A stretch of DNA of 9,342 bases, taken from the NCBI GenBank assembly GCA_021779655.1, contig JAJYAF010000059.1, positions 1 to 9,342 on the forward strand, written 5' to 3'. Both the position numbers and the translations under genes were made by a program. This DNA comes from Pseudomonadota bacterium. GTDB lineage: Bacteria; Pseudomonadota; Alphaproteobacteria; Acetobacterales; Acetobacteraceae. Shown piece after piece: positions 1 through 6,330 of this stretch (the first letter of the stretch is position 1; every line of letters begins with the position of its first letter). The notes under the pieces are model-generated. The model had not been told where the DNA came from and searched no databases. It saw nothing but the letters and a program-made list of their open reading frames with translations.

Positions 1-508
1 GCACGATGCGGATTTTCTCGGTCACGTCGCGATGCACCGAGGCCGCCTCGCGGTTGCCAGCGGCTTCCATCAGGGCGCGGTGGAAGCCTTCGTCTAACTC
101 TGTCAGGCGTTTGGGGTCGTATTCGCGCTCCGCATCCGGCACCAGCCATGTCTTTTCCAGCTCGGCGAGGAGATGGCGGCGTTTCTCATCGTCGCGGCAG
201 ATACGCTCAGCAGAGGCAAGTTCCAGCAGGATACGCAACTCGTAAAGTTCATCGAAACGATGAAAGTCGAACGGGCAGACATGCCAGCCGGCGCGGAAGC
301 GGACATCGACATAGCCTTCGCGCTTCAGCGCATAGAGCGCATCCCGCACCGGAGTCCGCGACGCGGAAAAGCGCCGGGCGATGTCCATCTCTGTGAAGCG
401 GTCTCCGGGTAGCAGGCGAAAATCGGAAATGTCGGAGAGCAGCCCCTCATATACATATTCCGCCATTCCCTTGCGCGCGGGCGCCCCGGAATCTTCTGTC
501 GGCAGCAT
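1..508 (-). CDS. GntR-family transcriptional regulator, FCD subfamily (3' end beyond the left edge)
   Basis: The visible part is 169 residues from the N-terminus; the frame runs open off the left edge. Residues about 15-75 form the GntR winged helix-turn-helix, with LLPGDRFTE followed by the recognition stretch SRTPVRDALYALKREGYV. From about residue 83 an all-helical FCD ligand domain begins (FDELYELRILLE). It includes LDEGFHRAL, where D139 and H143 match the D-x3-H pair that helps bind metal or carboxylate ligands in FCD proteins. Such regulators usually repress catabolic operons and respond to small organic acids. The start is the ATG at 508; no convincing Shine-Dalgarno precedes it. A second ATG at 466 would remove 14 residues but has AAGGGA directly against it, which is too close. 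It is oriented like the catabolic cluster but separated from it by about 1.1 kb of decayed DNA. The family call is secure; control of the neighbouring cluster is inference. Confidence 0.93.
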   Translation of the reverse strand, partial: MLPTEDSGAPARKGMAEYVYEGLLSDISDFRLLPGDRFTEMDIARRFSASRTPVRDALYALKREGYVDVRFRAGWHVCPFDFHRFDELYELRILLELASAERICRDDEKRRHLLAELEKTWLVPDAEREYDPKRLTELDEGFHRALMEAAGNREAASVHRDVTEKIRIV

Positions 509-660
509 TACTGCCGCACGATTGATGAAACCAGAGCCGCGGTCAAGTATGGAACCCGAAAGCTGCGCCGGGTGAGACTCAGCACGAACTCCGCTCCCTG
601 CGGGGAAAAACGGTGTTGCTCGAGCATGATCGTTTTAAGTTGAAGCGCGAAATGATTTGA

Positions 661-690
661 TTTAAAACGTGAATTACACTTTAAAATCAA
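661..690 (-). promoter_or_regulatory. Possible gntR promoter within an AT-rich inverted-repeat region
   Basis: On the minus strand a TTGATT hexamer (685-690) lies 18 bases before TTTAAA (661-666), a weak sigma-70-like pair. The -10 box falls inside an inverted repeat: CGTTTTAA at 631-638 and TTAAAACG at 662-669. TTGATT/AATCAA copies at 657-662 and 685-690 form a second, looser pair. The arrangement could allow an operator to overlap the promoter, but the match is weak and the GntR operator of this protein is unknown. Confidence 0.25.
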
Positions 691-715
691 TTATTTATAT
701 TGCGATATTCGCGCG

Positions 716-886
716 CTAGTGAACTGTCTTTGGATTCGGCGCCCAATAGCGAGGGTCGCATTTCGGGCAGAAACATTCAGTCGTTACATGCCCGTTGATT
801 TCGACCCGAAAGCAGCCGCACGGCCTTTCCGTGCGGACTACCCCAGGGTCCGGCACGAAAGAGGGGAATACCGGCTTGTCATCCAT
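716..886 (-). CDS. Small cysteine-rich protein, 56 aa, unknown function
   Basis: I do not recognise the family. The frame begins ATG GAT GAC at 886 and ends at TAG (716-718), giving 56 residues that start MDDKPVFPSFVPDPGVV. It carries two close cysteine pairs, CGC at residues 23-25 and CFCPKC at 38-43. The pattern C-x-C-x(12)-C-x-C-x2-C resembles a small metal-binding or zinc-knuckle protein. The C-terminus is rich in Pro, Trp and Tyr (YWAPNPKTVH). A GAGG lies 4-8 bases before the ATG with a further GAGGAA upstream, both usable ribosome sites. A 20-codon frame ends 4 bases upstream (TGA then GGCC then ATG), which looks like translational coupling. The amino-acid mix looks like real protein rather than noise, but the surroundings are decayed, so it could be a surviving piece of a former operon. 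It is shorter than common gene-calling cutoffs. Confidence 0.5.
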   Translation of the reverse strand: MDDKPVFPSFVPDPGVVRTERPCGCFRVEINGHVTTECFCPKCDPRYWAPNPKTVH

Positions 887-890
887 GGCC

Positions 891-953
891 TCATTTCCTC
901 GCCTGTCTCATCTCGTGCAGCGTGACTCCCCCTATACTGGCCTCATGCTGCAT
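891..953 (-). CDS. Possible 20-codon leader or remnant ORF directly upstream of the small cysteine-rich gene
   Basis: ATG at 953 opens a frame encoding MQHEASIGGVTLHEMRQARK and stopping at TGA 891-893, four bases before the ATG of the 56-aa ORF. The same frame stays open upstream without a clear start for about 20 further codons (IADQFRAVHCHLSRASSAP precedes the Met). It may therefore be the tail of a longer vanished gene rather than a true micropeptide. It overlaps, in another frame, the end of the decayed membrane-protein frame. No family is recognised. Confidence 0.25.
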   Translation of the reverse strand: MQHEASIGGVTLHEMRQARK

Positions 954-1311
954 CGGCGCACTGCTCGAAGCACGCGATAGGTGGCAGTGAACAGCACGGA
1001 ACTGATCTGCTATCCGGCAGGGACCCAGCTACTGATACCATCAAACCAGAATGGTAGAAAGATTGTTAGCACGGCAAAATGGCATAGCCAGACCATAAAA
1101 CAAGATACCAGTCCGGGAGCTCGTCAGAGGGGGCGCAGACCGCGCTGGCAAAGAGGGCGCGCAGATACAGGTCGCGAAAAACTTCTACCGACTCGGCCGT
1201 GACCGCCTCCAGCACTAAATCCACTGAGGCAATGTCGCTTACGCGGTTCGTAAAGCGGAGCCCGCGGGGACGCGGACTACATTTGACGCGCTCCCCACAA
1301 ATCTATCCCCA
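932..1311 (-). pseudogene. Decayed gene fragment, probably a membrane protein, interrupted by a frameshift and a stop
   Basis: On the minus strand a stop-free stretch from 1311 to 1066 reads protein-like sequence such as RVSDIASVDLVLEAVTAESV, then VEVFRDLYLRALFASAVCAP, then ELPDWYLVLWSGYAI. It ends at TAA 1066-1068. Changing frame near 1075 continues it as FAVLTIFLPFWFDGISSWVP, a hydrophobic run suited to a membrane segment. That frame meets TAG at 1010-1012 and resumes as QISSVLFTATYRVLRAVRR until TAG 932-934. The continuity of plausible residues across one frameshift and one stop suggests a broken gene. There is no convincing start, and I recognise no family. It precedes the 20-codon and 56-codon frames with overlap, as if all three came from one compact operon. 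An alternative is a chance open frame in GC-rich DNA. Confidence 0.3.
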
Positions 1312-1414
1312 TTTTGAGGTAGAGTCTGTGTCAAGGAACCGGCTCATGAAGGGCAGTGGTTTACAAAAGAGCAGGTCACCGGGAAGGAGCAGGAGGCGGG
1401 TTCCAAGAGGGCGG

Positions 1415-1640
1415 ATGTCTGCCGACACGTTGGCGCGCGTACGCATGCTTGTCCCCTGGTAGCCATCGCCAACCCGCGCTGACGGATCGAGCGGGACTAC
1501 CAGGATCACAGGCAGCAAACCGGCTTTGGCCACTACGAGGGGCGAGGCCGGCGCGAACGCCGACCTCATCAAAGAGCCCCCCTACCCGGAGGTTATCGAC
1601 CCCGGAACCTCCCGATCAGATCTCAGCCCCAACCCAATAA
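1415..1640 (+). pseudogene. Degenerate C-terminal fragment of an IS701-type transposase
   Basis: This is the only plus-strand coding trace. From 1441 the frame reads LVAIANPR, a stop (TGA at 1480-1482), then RIERDYQDHRQQTGFGHYEG. From memory of IS701-type transposases, this matches the C-terminal consensus LVAIAKLRWRIERDYQELKQ followed by GLGHYEGRGW. The TGA stands exactly where TGG (Trp) is expected. A few codons earlier, in another frame, SADTLARV (from 1418) fits the preceding LPADT motif, so a frameshift is also present. After GHYEGRG the expected GFHHHA...CIAAYGFL stretch is missing, while LPGGYRPRNLPIR (1582-1620) resembles the family's C-terminal tail, implying an internal deletion. 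The N-terminal catalytic domain is not recognisable and no terminal inverted repeats were found. The fragment is inactive. It ends 3 bases from the SDR stop codon, so the insertion or its decay trimmed the end of the catabolic cluster. Confidence 0.65.
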
Positions 1641-1642
1641 GA

Positions 1643-2401
1643 CTAGTGGATGGAAAGCCCGCCGTCCGCACCCACTATTTGGCCAGTGACATAGCTCGCT
1701 CCCGGTGATGCCAGGAAAACGAACACAGGCGCGATCTCATCCGGGTTGGCCCAGCGGCCAAGCGGCAGACGTTGCAAGTATTGATCCTTGAAACGCGGAT
1801 CCGTGCGGATGGTCTCCGTCATCGGTGTCGCCGCACCGGGCGCTACTGCGTTAACCAGAATGTTATACCTCGCCAGCTCGCGCGCCGCTGATTTGGTGAA
1901 GCCCAACAGCCCCGCCTTTGCCGCGCCGTAATTGATCTGGCCCACCGTGCCGAGAATCCCGGCGGCGGAAGTGGTGTTGATGATGCGGCCGTTGCGCCGT
2001 TCCATCATGCCAGTCACTACTGCCTGCAGGCAGTTGAACGCCCCGGAGAGATGCACCGCCACAACCTGGTCCCATTGAGCCTGCGTCATTTTATGCAGCA
2101 TGGCGGTGCGGGTGATACCGGCATTATTGACGAGAATCTCCACCGGCCCGAGCTTGGCGGTGATCTCGGCTACTGCCGCGTCCACCGCGGCACGGTCGGA
2201 CACATCGCAAGCGACGCCCACGGCCTGCTGCCCCTTGGCACGCAATTCCTCCGCCACCTTTTGGGCGGCTTCGCCATTCCAATCCACCACTGCCACCCGC
2301 GCGGACTGGGCGGCATAGGCACGGGCAACACCCGCCCCTATGCCCTGGCCAGCACCCGTGACCATGGCGACCTTGTTCTCAAGCGCTTTTCCATTGAACA
2401 T
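1643..2401 (-). CDS. SDR-family NAD(P)-dependent dehydrogenase/reductase
   Basis: This 252-residue classical short-chain dehydrogenase has all the hallmark motifs. They are the TGAGQGIG nucleotide loop (residues 15-22), an acidic residue after beta-2 (VVD, D40) that favours NAD, CDV at 65-67, NNAG at 92-95, the catalytic Ser in NTTSAAG (S145), and the YxxxK pair Y158 and K162. The C-terminus ends ASYVTGQIVGADGGLSIH, as in FabG-like and 3-hydroxyacyl-CoA dehydrogenase-like members. The start is the ATG at 2401 (MFNGKALENK), preceded by AAGGAA at a good distance. The frame stays open 39 codons further upstream, but that would overlap the DUF35 gene and lacks family similarity. It is the last gene of the cluster, about 40 bases after the DUF35 stop. 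In context it probably oxidises a hydroxyacyl-CoA or alcohol intermediate before the thiolase-like cleavage; the exact substrate is inference. Confidence 0.93.
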   Translation of the reverse strand: MFNGKALENKVAMVTGAGQGIGAGVARAYAAQSARVAVVDWNGEAAQKVAEELRAKGQQAVGVACDVSDRAAVDAAVAEITAKLGPVEILVNNAGITRTAMLHKMTQAQWDQVVAVHLSGAFNCLQAVVTGMMERRNGRIINTTSAAGILGTVGQINYGAAKAGLLGFTKSAARELARYNILVNAVAPGAATPMTETIRTDPRFKDQYLQRLPLGRWANPDEIAPVFVFLASPGASYVTGQIVGADGGLSIH

Positions 2402-2418
2402 TCCGGATTCCTTTCGTT

Positions 2419-2454
2419 TTATTTCAGGAGGCTGGCTTATTTCAGGAGGCTGGC
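2419..2454. repeat. Perfect 18-bp tandem duplication
   Basis: TTATTTCAGGAGGCTGGC occurs twice without a gap, at 2419-2436 and 2437-2454. It covers the last codons and the TGA stop (2442-2444) of the DUF35 gene and most of the spacer before the SDR gene. The DUF35 stop and the SDR ribosome site (about 2407-2412) are unaffected; the effect is an 18-base longer spacer. Perfect identity suggests a recent slippage event. Confidence 0.95.
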
Positions 2455-2846
2455 GTAAACATCGGGACCATGGTGCCATTCTCGCTCCGCTTGGGCACCA
2501 TGCGCACCCGCTCGCCAATGCGCAGTTTATCGAAATCGCAATCGACGATATTGGTTAGCATGGTCACGCCTTCATCCAGCGTGACATACGCGATCACATA
2601 CGGCACCGGGCCGACGCGCCGGTTGACGCTGAACGTGTAGATAGTTCCCGTGCCCGCGGCCTCACGCCATTCGGTTTCGGCGCTCAAGCAGAATGGGCAG
2701 AGGGGGCGGGGATACCAGTGCAATTCATTACAGGCGCGGCATTGCTTAACAAGCAGCTTGCCGGTTTGCATGGCCGCCCAAAATTCTTTGTTGTCAGGCC
2801 AGATGTCGGGGTTGCCGATGGTGCGCTCAGCTGTCTGGGTCGTCAC
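2442..2846 (-). CDS. DUF35 zinc-ribbon/OB-fold protein, partner of the thiolase-like protein
   Basis: The product is 134 residues. The N-terminal half has a rubredoxin-like zinc ribbon, with CRAC (C36, C39) and CPFC (C50, C53) in the setting CRACNELHWYPRPLCPFC. It is followed by an OB-fold with GTGTIYTF, VPYVIAYVTLDEGV and IGERVRMV. Length and layout are those of stand-alone DUF35 proteins. In known systems these bind thiolase-like enzymes and are needed for their activity, for example the DUF35 domain of ChsH2 with the aldolase Ltp2 in steroid side-chain breakdown. The start is a GTG at 2846 (GTG ACG ACC) with GGAAAGGA about 9 bases upstream. It begins 4 bases after the thiolase-like stop, so the two are surely co-translated, supporting a complex. 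Binding of acyl-CoA is family knowledge; the actual substrate is unknown. Confidence 0.93.
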   Translation of the reverse strand: MTTQTAERTIGNPDIWPDNKEFWAAMQTGKLLVKQCRACNELHWYPRPLCPFCLSAETEWREAAGTGTIYTFSVNRRVGPVPYVIAYVTLDEGVTMLTNIVDCDFDKLRIGERVRMVPKRSENGTMVPMFTPAS

Positions 2847-2850
2847 GATA

Positions 2851-4017
2851 TCAAATCCTTTCCATGATCAGAGTGGCACTGCCATGCAGGGCGCCGAGCC
2901 GTCCGCCCGTTCCCTGAGCCAGGGCCAGCGTGCAATTCTTTACCTGCACGGCAGGATGGGCCTCGCCGCGCAGCTGGCGCACAGCCTCGATCACCTTGGT
3001 GATACCACCGCGATTGGCCGGGTGGTTGTTGCACAGCCCGCCGCCATCGGTATTGAAGGGCAGTTTGCCGACGCCGGAGATGAGATTGCCGTCAGCCACG
3101 AATTTACCGCCCTCGCCCTTCTTGCAGAAGCCCAGATCCTCGATCTGCATCAGCACCGTGATAGTGAAACTGTCATAGATCGAGACGTACTGGATATCCG
3201 CCGGCTTGACCCCCGCCTCGGCGAAAGCGCGTTGCCCAGCCCAAACCGCGCCGGAATAGGAAAGATCGAGCTTACCGCCATTCAAGCCTTTCGGCGCCTC
3301 GCCCGCGCCAAGCACGTTGACGATCGGCCGCTTGAGCGAGCGCGCAATTTCCGGCCGCGCCACGATCAGCGCGCCTCCGCCATCGCTGACCACACAGCAA
3401 TCGAGCTTGTGCAATGGGTCGGCAATCATCGGCGAGTTCACCACCTCCTCCACCGTCACCACCTCGCGCAACATCGCGTTCGGGTTATATTGAGCGTGGT
3501 GAGAGGCCGCGACCTTGATCCAGGCAAGCTGTTCCGCCGTCGTGCCGAATTCATACATATGCCGCTGCGCGACCACGGCATAGAGATTGATTGTCACCGG
3601 GCCGAACGGATTTTCAAAAGGCGATTCAGGCACGTTTGGGCCAAAATAGCGCGGCTGCGTGCCACTGGAAGCCTCTGAGCGCGGCCGCCCCGCAAGGGTG
3701 ATTAGCGCGACGTTGCACTTGCCTGCCATGATCGCCTGCGCGGCGTGGGACACATGGGCGATGTAGGAGGAGCCACCCATCTCGGTTGAATCGACATGGC
3801 GAGGGCGTAAACCCATGTAATCCACCATGCTGAGCACGCCGAGACCAGGCGCGTCGCTGGCGCAGATATAACCATCCACATCTTTTACGGAAAGGCCCGC
3901 ATCCTCCAGCGCACCACGCGCGCATTCGGCATGCAGCTGAGCGACGGTCTTATCCGGTGCCTTGCGGGTCGGGTGCTCATACGCGCCGACGATACAGGCT
4001 TGATTTTTGATGCTCAT
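2851..4017 (-). CDS. Thiolase-like protein (SCP-x/lipid-transfer type), probable acyl-CoA aldolase or non-canonical thiolase
   Basis: The product is 388 residues with the thiolase fold of the SCP-x/lipid-transfer group. Visible marks are ACIVGAYEHPTRK near the start, DSTEMGGSSYIAHVSHAAQAI at about 76-96, DCCVVSDGGGALIV at 206-219, SIYDSFTITVLMQIEDLGFC at 279-298, NHPANRGG at 331-338 and GGRLGALHGSATLIMERI at the C-terminus. Canonical thiolases use a cysteine in the loop after the first core helix; here GGSS (81-84) has serine. The second catalytic cysteine, expected near the C-terminal Gly-rich loop, is also absent (LHGSA). H332 remains. Ltp2-type retro-aldolases also lack the cysteines and work with a DUF35 partner, which here is the next gene, 4 bases downstream. 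An aldolytic carbon-carbon cleavage of an acyl-CoA is therefore more likely than classical thiolysis. The start is the ATG at 4017 with a weak GAAAG site. The gene follows the acyl-CoA synthetase by 41 bases. Confidence 0.9.
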   Translation of the reverse strand: MSIKNQACIVGAYEHPTRKAPDKTVAQLHAECARGALEDAGLSVKDVDGYICASDAPGLGVLSMVDYMGLRPRHVDSTEMGGSSYIAHVSHAAQAIMAGKCNVALITLAGRPRSEASSGTQPRYFGPNVPESPFENPFGPVTINLYAVVAQRHMYEFGTTAEQLAWIKVAASHHAQYNPNAMLREVVTVEEVVNSPMIADPLHKLDCCVVSDGGGALIVARPEIARSLKRPIVNVLGAGEAPKGLNGGKLDLSYSGAVWAGQRAFAEAGVKPADIQYVSIYDSFTITVLMQIEDLGFCKKGEGGKFVADGNLISGVGKLPFNTDGGGLCNNHPANRGGITKVIEAVRQLRGEAHPAVQVKNCTLALAQGTGGRLGALHGSATLIMERI

Positions 4018-4058
4018 GAAATCACTTTCTTTTGTAGGGTAAAAAACGAAATCGGCCG

Positions 4059-6200
4059 TTATGTCCGGCCGGAAGCGCGCGGCACAATCAGCGCATCCAG
4101 AGCAAGGACACCCTGCCCACGGGGCAGGACAAGAAGCGGATTGATATCGATGCTCTCGATCGCGTCAGCATGATGCGCAGCATAGACGGAAAGTGCCGCC
4201 ATGGCCTTCGCCAGCGCCTCGATATCCGCGGGGGGCTGGCCGCGCACACCTTCCAGAAGCGCCCGCCCGCGCGTCTCGGCGATCATCGCCCGCGCCTCGG
4301 CCACGCCAAAGGGAGCAGCGCGGAAAACCACATCCTTGAACACCTCCACGAAAATACCACCTGCACCGAACATTACCACTGGGCCGAAGACCGGATCATG
4401 CACGACGCCGAGAATTGTCTCAACCCCGGGCCCCGCCATTTGTGCGACGACGACGCCCTGAAGCCTGGCCTGCGGCACCGCTTTCCGGGCCCGGGTCATC
4501 AGGGTACGGAACGCCTCGCGCAATTGCGCCTCGTCGCGCAGGCCGACGACCACGCCGCCGATTTCGCTTTTATGCGCAATGTCGGGCGAGGCGATTTTCA
4601 ATACCACCGGATACCCGATTTCCGCGGCCAAGCGCACTGCCGCCCCCTCATCCGCAGCCAGTTGCTCGCGCACTACGGGAATACCCGCGCTGGCCAGCAC
4701 CGCCTTGGCCTCAATCTCGTTCACCTCATGCCCGGGCGGCGGCAGCGCACCCGCGTGCAGAGGCGGTGGCGCATCCTCCTGCGCCGCCGCATTGAATGAC
4801 TGCCCGAAACGAACCAGCGCCTTGGCAGCGCGGATCGCACGAGTCGGCTCGTCGAAGAGCATTGCCCCCGCCTCGTCGAAAAGCCGATGAACCTCGGGAG
4901 TCGCGAGTGCGGATGTGATAATTGACCGGTCCGGATACCGCGCAAGGATGCGTTTGAGCTGCTCCAGCAGGATCATGGACAGCTCCTTTGCAACACCAAT
5001 AGTGGAGAGAAAGACGATGACGAGGTCATAGTCACCCTCGTCCAGCATGATTTCGAAATTCCGGCCGAACAAGCTGAGGTCATTGACAAGCTGCGCCGTC
5101 ATATCAACCGGATTGCGCGGGCCGCAAAACGGCACCAGGGCCTTCAGCCGCCGCTGCGCGTCCTCTGGCATGGGCGGCATCTCCAGCCCGACCTCCTCGG
5201 CAACGTCGGCCATCAGGGCACCTACCCCACCCGAGACAGTGAGTACGCCTAGCCGCGGTCCGCGCGGCAGCGGCGCGGGGAAAGAAGCGGCATAGGCGAC
5301 ATCAAAAAATTCATCGATATTACGGGCACGAAACACCCCGAATTGCCGGAACACACCGTCATAGACGTCATCCGATCCTGCCAGCGAGGCGGTATGCGAG
5401 ACCGTAGCCTGCGCCCCAACATCCGAGCGCCCCACCTTCAGCACCACCACCCGCTTGCCCCGGGCACGGGCCAGCGCCAGGGCGCGAAACAACCTGTCCC
5501 TGTTCGTTGCGGCCTCCAAATACCCGGCGATTACCCGTGTCTCGTCGTCTTCGGCAAAGAACTCAACGCAATCGGCGAAATCGACATCGCTCTGATTGCC
5601 GGTAGTAATCCAATAATTCAAACCGAGCCGGCGCCGCTGGATTAGAGACAAGCAATAGCCGCCGAAAGCGCCGCTCTGGCTGACAAGGCTGATACAGCCT
5701 GGAACCGGCTCAATCCCCATCGCACTTGGCGTGAAAGTGCCGATCAACCGCCGCCGCACATTGATGATCCCCATGCAGTTGGGACCAACCACGCGCATAC
5801 CGGTACGCGCTGCCAAAGCGCTGATTTCGGCCTGCCAAGCCGTGCCCGCGCCGCCCACCTCAGCGAAGCCGGAACTCAACACCACCGCACCGCGCACGCC
5901 GTTCGCGGCGCAATCTTCAAGCGCAGCGACCACGGCGGGGGCCGGCACGGCGACGATTGCCATATCCGCCGGCCCCGGCAAAGCGGCGATGGACGGATAA
6001 GAAGGAAGGCCCTGAATTTCAGGCAGTTTCGGGTTGATCGGATAAAGCAGACCATCAAACCCGCTTCTTTTAAGAAAATCGAGGGGGCGGCCGCCGATTT
6101 TCGTGGGATCAGAGGATGCGCCGTAAACAGCGATGGCCCGGGGATCGAACAAAGAACTGAGGGAGGGACGAGAATTTTCTGTTTTTTTTACCGCATCCAC
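4059..6200 (-). CDS. Fused ADP-forming acyl-CoA synthetase (acetate-CoA ligase family)
   Basis: The product is 713 residues, the usual size for a fused alpha-beta NDP-forming acyl-CoA synthetase. Domains in order are a CoA-binding Rossmann domain (IAVYGASSDPTKIGGRPL, about 22-40; YPINPK; VVGPNCMGIIN, about 137-147); ligase domains with LVSQSGAFGGYC (172-183) and SHTASLAGSDD, where H269 is the expected phosphohistidine; and a C-terminal ATP-grasp domain (NEIEAKAVLASAGIPVV, then PVVLKIASPDIAHKSEIGGV, ending SIDINPLLVLP). The enzyme makes acyl-CoA from a carboxylate, ATP and CoA, releasing ADP and phosphate, in the cytosol. The start is a GTG at 6200: GAGGGAAGGA lies 8 bases before it, while an ATG between them runs at once into TAG. 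It would activate the acid released by the upstream hydrolase. Substrate range in this family is broad and cannot be read from the sequence. Confidence 0.95.
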   Translation of the reverse strand: MDAVKKTENSRPSLSSLFDPRAIAVYGASSDPTKIGGRPLDFLKRSGFDGLLYPINPKLPEIQGLPSYPSIAALPGPADMAIVAVPAPAVVAALEDCAANGVRGAVVLSSGFAEVGGAGTAWQAEISALAARTGMRVVGPNCMGIINVRRRLIGTFTPSAMGIEPVPGCISLVSQSGAFGGYCLSLIQRRRLGLNYWITTGNQSDVDFADCVEFFAEDDETRVIAGYLEAATNRDRLFRALALARARGKRVVVLKVGRSDVGAQATVSHTASLAGSDDVYDGVFRQFGVFRARNIDEFFDVAYAASFPAPLPRGPRLGVLTVSGGVGALMADVAEEVGLEMPPMPEDAQRRLKALVPFCGPRNPVDMTAQLVNDLSLFGRNFEIMLDEGDYDLVIVFLSTIGVAKELSMILLEQLKRILARYPDRSIITSALATPEVHRLFDEAGAMLFDEPTRAIRAAKALVRFGQSFNAAAQEDAPPPLHAGALPPPGHEVNEIEAKAVLASAGIPVVREQLAADEGAAVRLAAEIGYPVVLKIASPDIAHKSEIGGVVVGLRDEAQLREAFRTLMTRARKAVPQARLQGVVVAQMAGPGVETILGVVHDPVFGPVVMFGAGGIFVEVFKDVVFRAAPFGVAEARAMIAETRGRALLEGVRGQPPADIEALAKAMAALSVYAAHHADAIESIDINPLLVLPRGQGVLALDALIVPRASGRT

Positions 6201-6330
6201 CTAATTCATCCTTCCCTCAATACGGACTGCCGAATTTTATTTGTCCCGGTCAGCCGCGCCAGATCAGTATCCTAAATAGAATAACTCAATAGAAAAAATC
6301 AACACCCAGAAATCACCTGTGACCCCTTCC
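6201..6330. other. 130-bp AT-rich spacer, possible internal promoter for the synthetase-SDR genes
   Basis: This is the longest gap inside the cluster. On the minus strand a TTGATT hexamer (6298-6303) lies 18 bases before CTATTT (6274-6279), a poor sigma-70 match. A short dyad TCACCTGTGA occurs at about 6314-6323. The gap marks the change from the AT-rich monooxygenase/hydrolase block to the GC-rich block, so an independent promoter here is reasonable but unproven. Confidence 0.3.

Larger units (their letters stand above)
509..1642. other. 1.1-kb stretch without a large intact gene
   Basis: Between the GntR regulator and the SDR gene there is no long intact reading frame. From left to right it holds an AT-rich leader with inverted repeats (about 625-710), a 56-codon ORF, overlapping short or broken minus-strand frames (891-1311), a stretch with no recognised content (about 1312-1414) and the transposase remnant (1415-1640). 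The whole looks like an old insertion and deletion scar. Confidence 0.6.

Noticed and set aside
508..690. Minus-strand 60-codon frame ending in TAATG overlap with the gntR start
   Set aside because: The overlap is suggestive of coupling, but the frame runs through the AT-rich inverted repeats, has no ribosome site and shows no protein-like pattern; more likely the gntR leader.
719..925. Plus-strand frame opposite the small cysteine-rich ORF
   Set aside because: Starts with GTG, no ribosome site; the minus-strand frame has the better start, cysteine pattern and spacing.
1303..1572. Minus-strand open frame of 89 codons
   Set aside because: It is antisense to the plus-strand transposase remnant, which has recognisable motifs; no family features or ribosome site.
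1588..1612. Hairpin GGAGGTT/AACCTCC with an 11-base loop as terminator for the SDR gene
   Set aside because: The stem is only 7 bp, the loop is long, and no T-run follows on the minus strand, so it is not a convincing intrinsic terminator.
2402..2518. 39-codon N-terminal extension of the SDR gene
   Set aside because: It would overlap the DUF35 coding region and adds sequence foreign to SDR proteins; the ATG at 2401 has a good ribosome site and a normal SDR N-terminus.
2650..3678. Long plus-strand open frame of 342 codons
   Set aside because: It lies opposite the thiolase-like and DUF35 genes, whose motifs are unmistakable; the plus-strand translation is rich in His and Arg with no family features, typical of an antisense shadow in GC-rich DNA.
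4170..4799. Plus-strand open frame of 209 codons
   Set aside because: It is antisense to the ATP-grasp part of the acyl-CoA synthetase and has the His/Arg-rich composition of a shadow frame.
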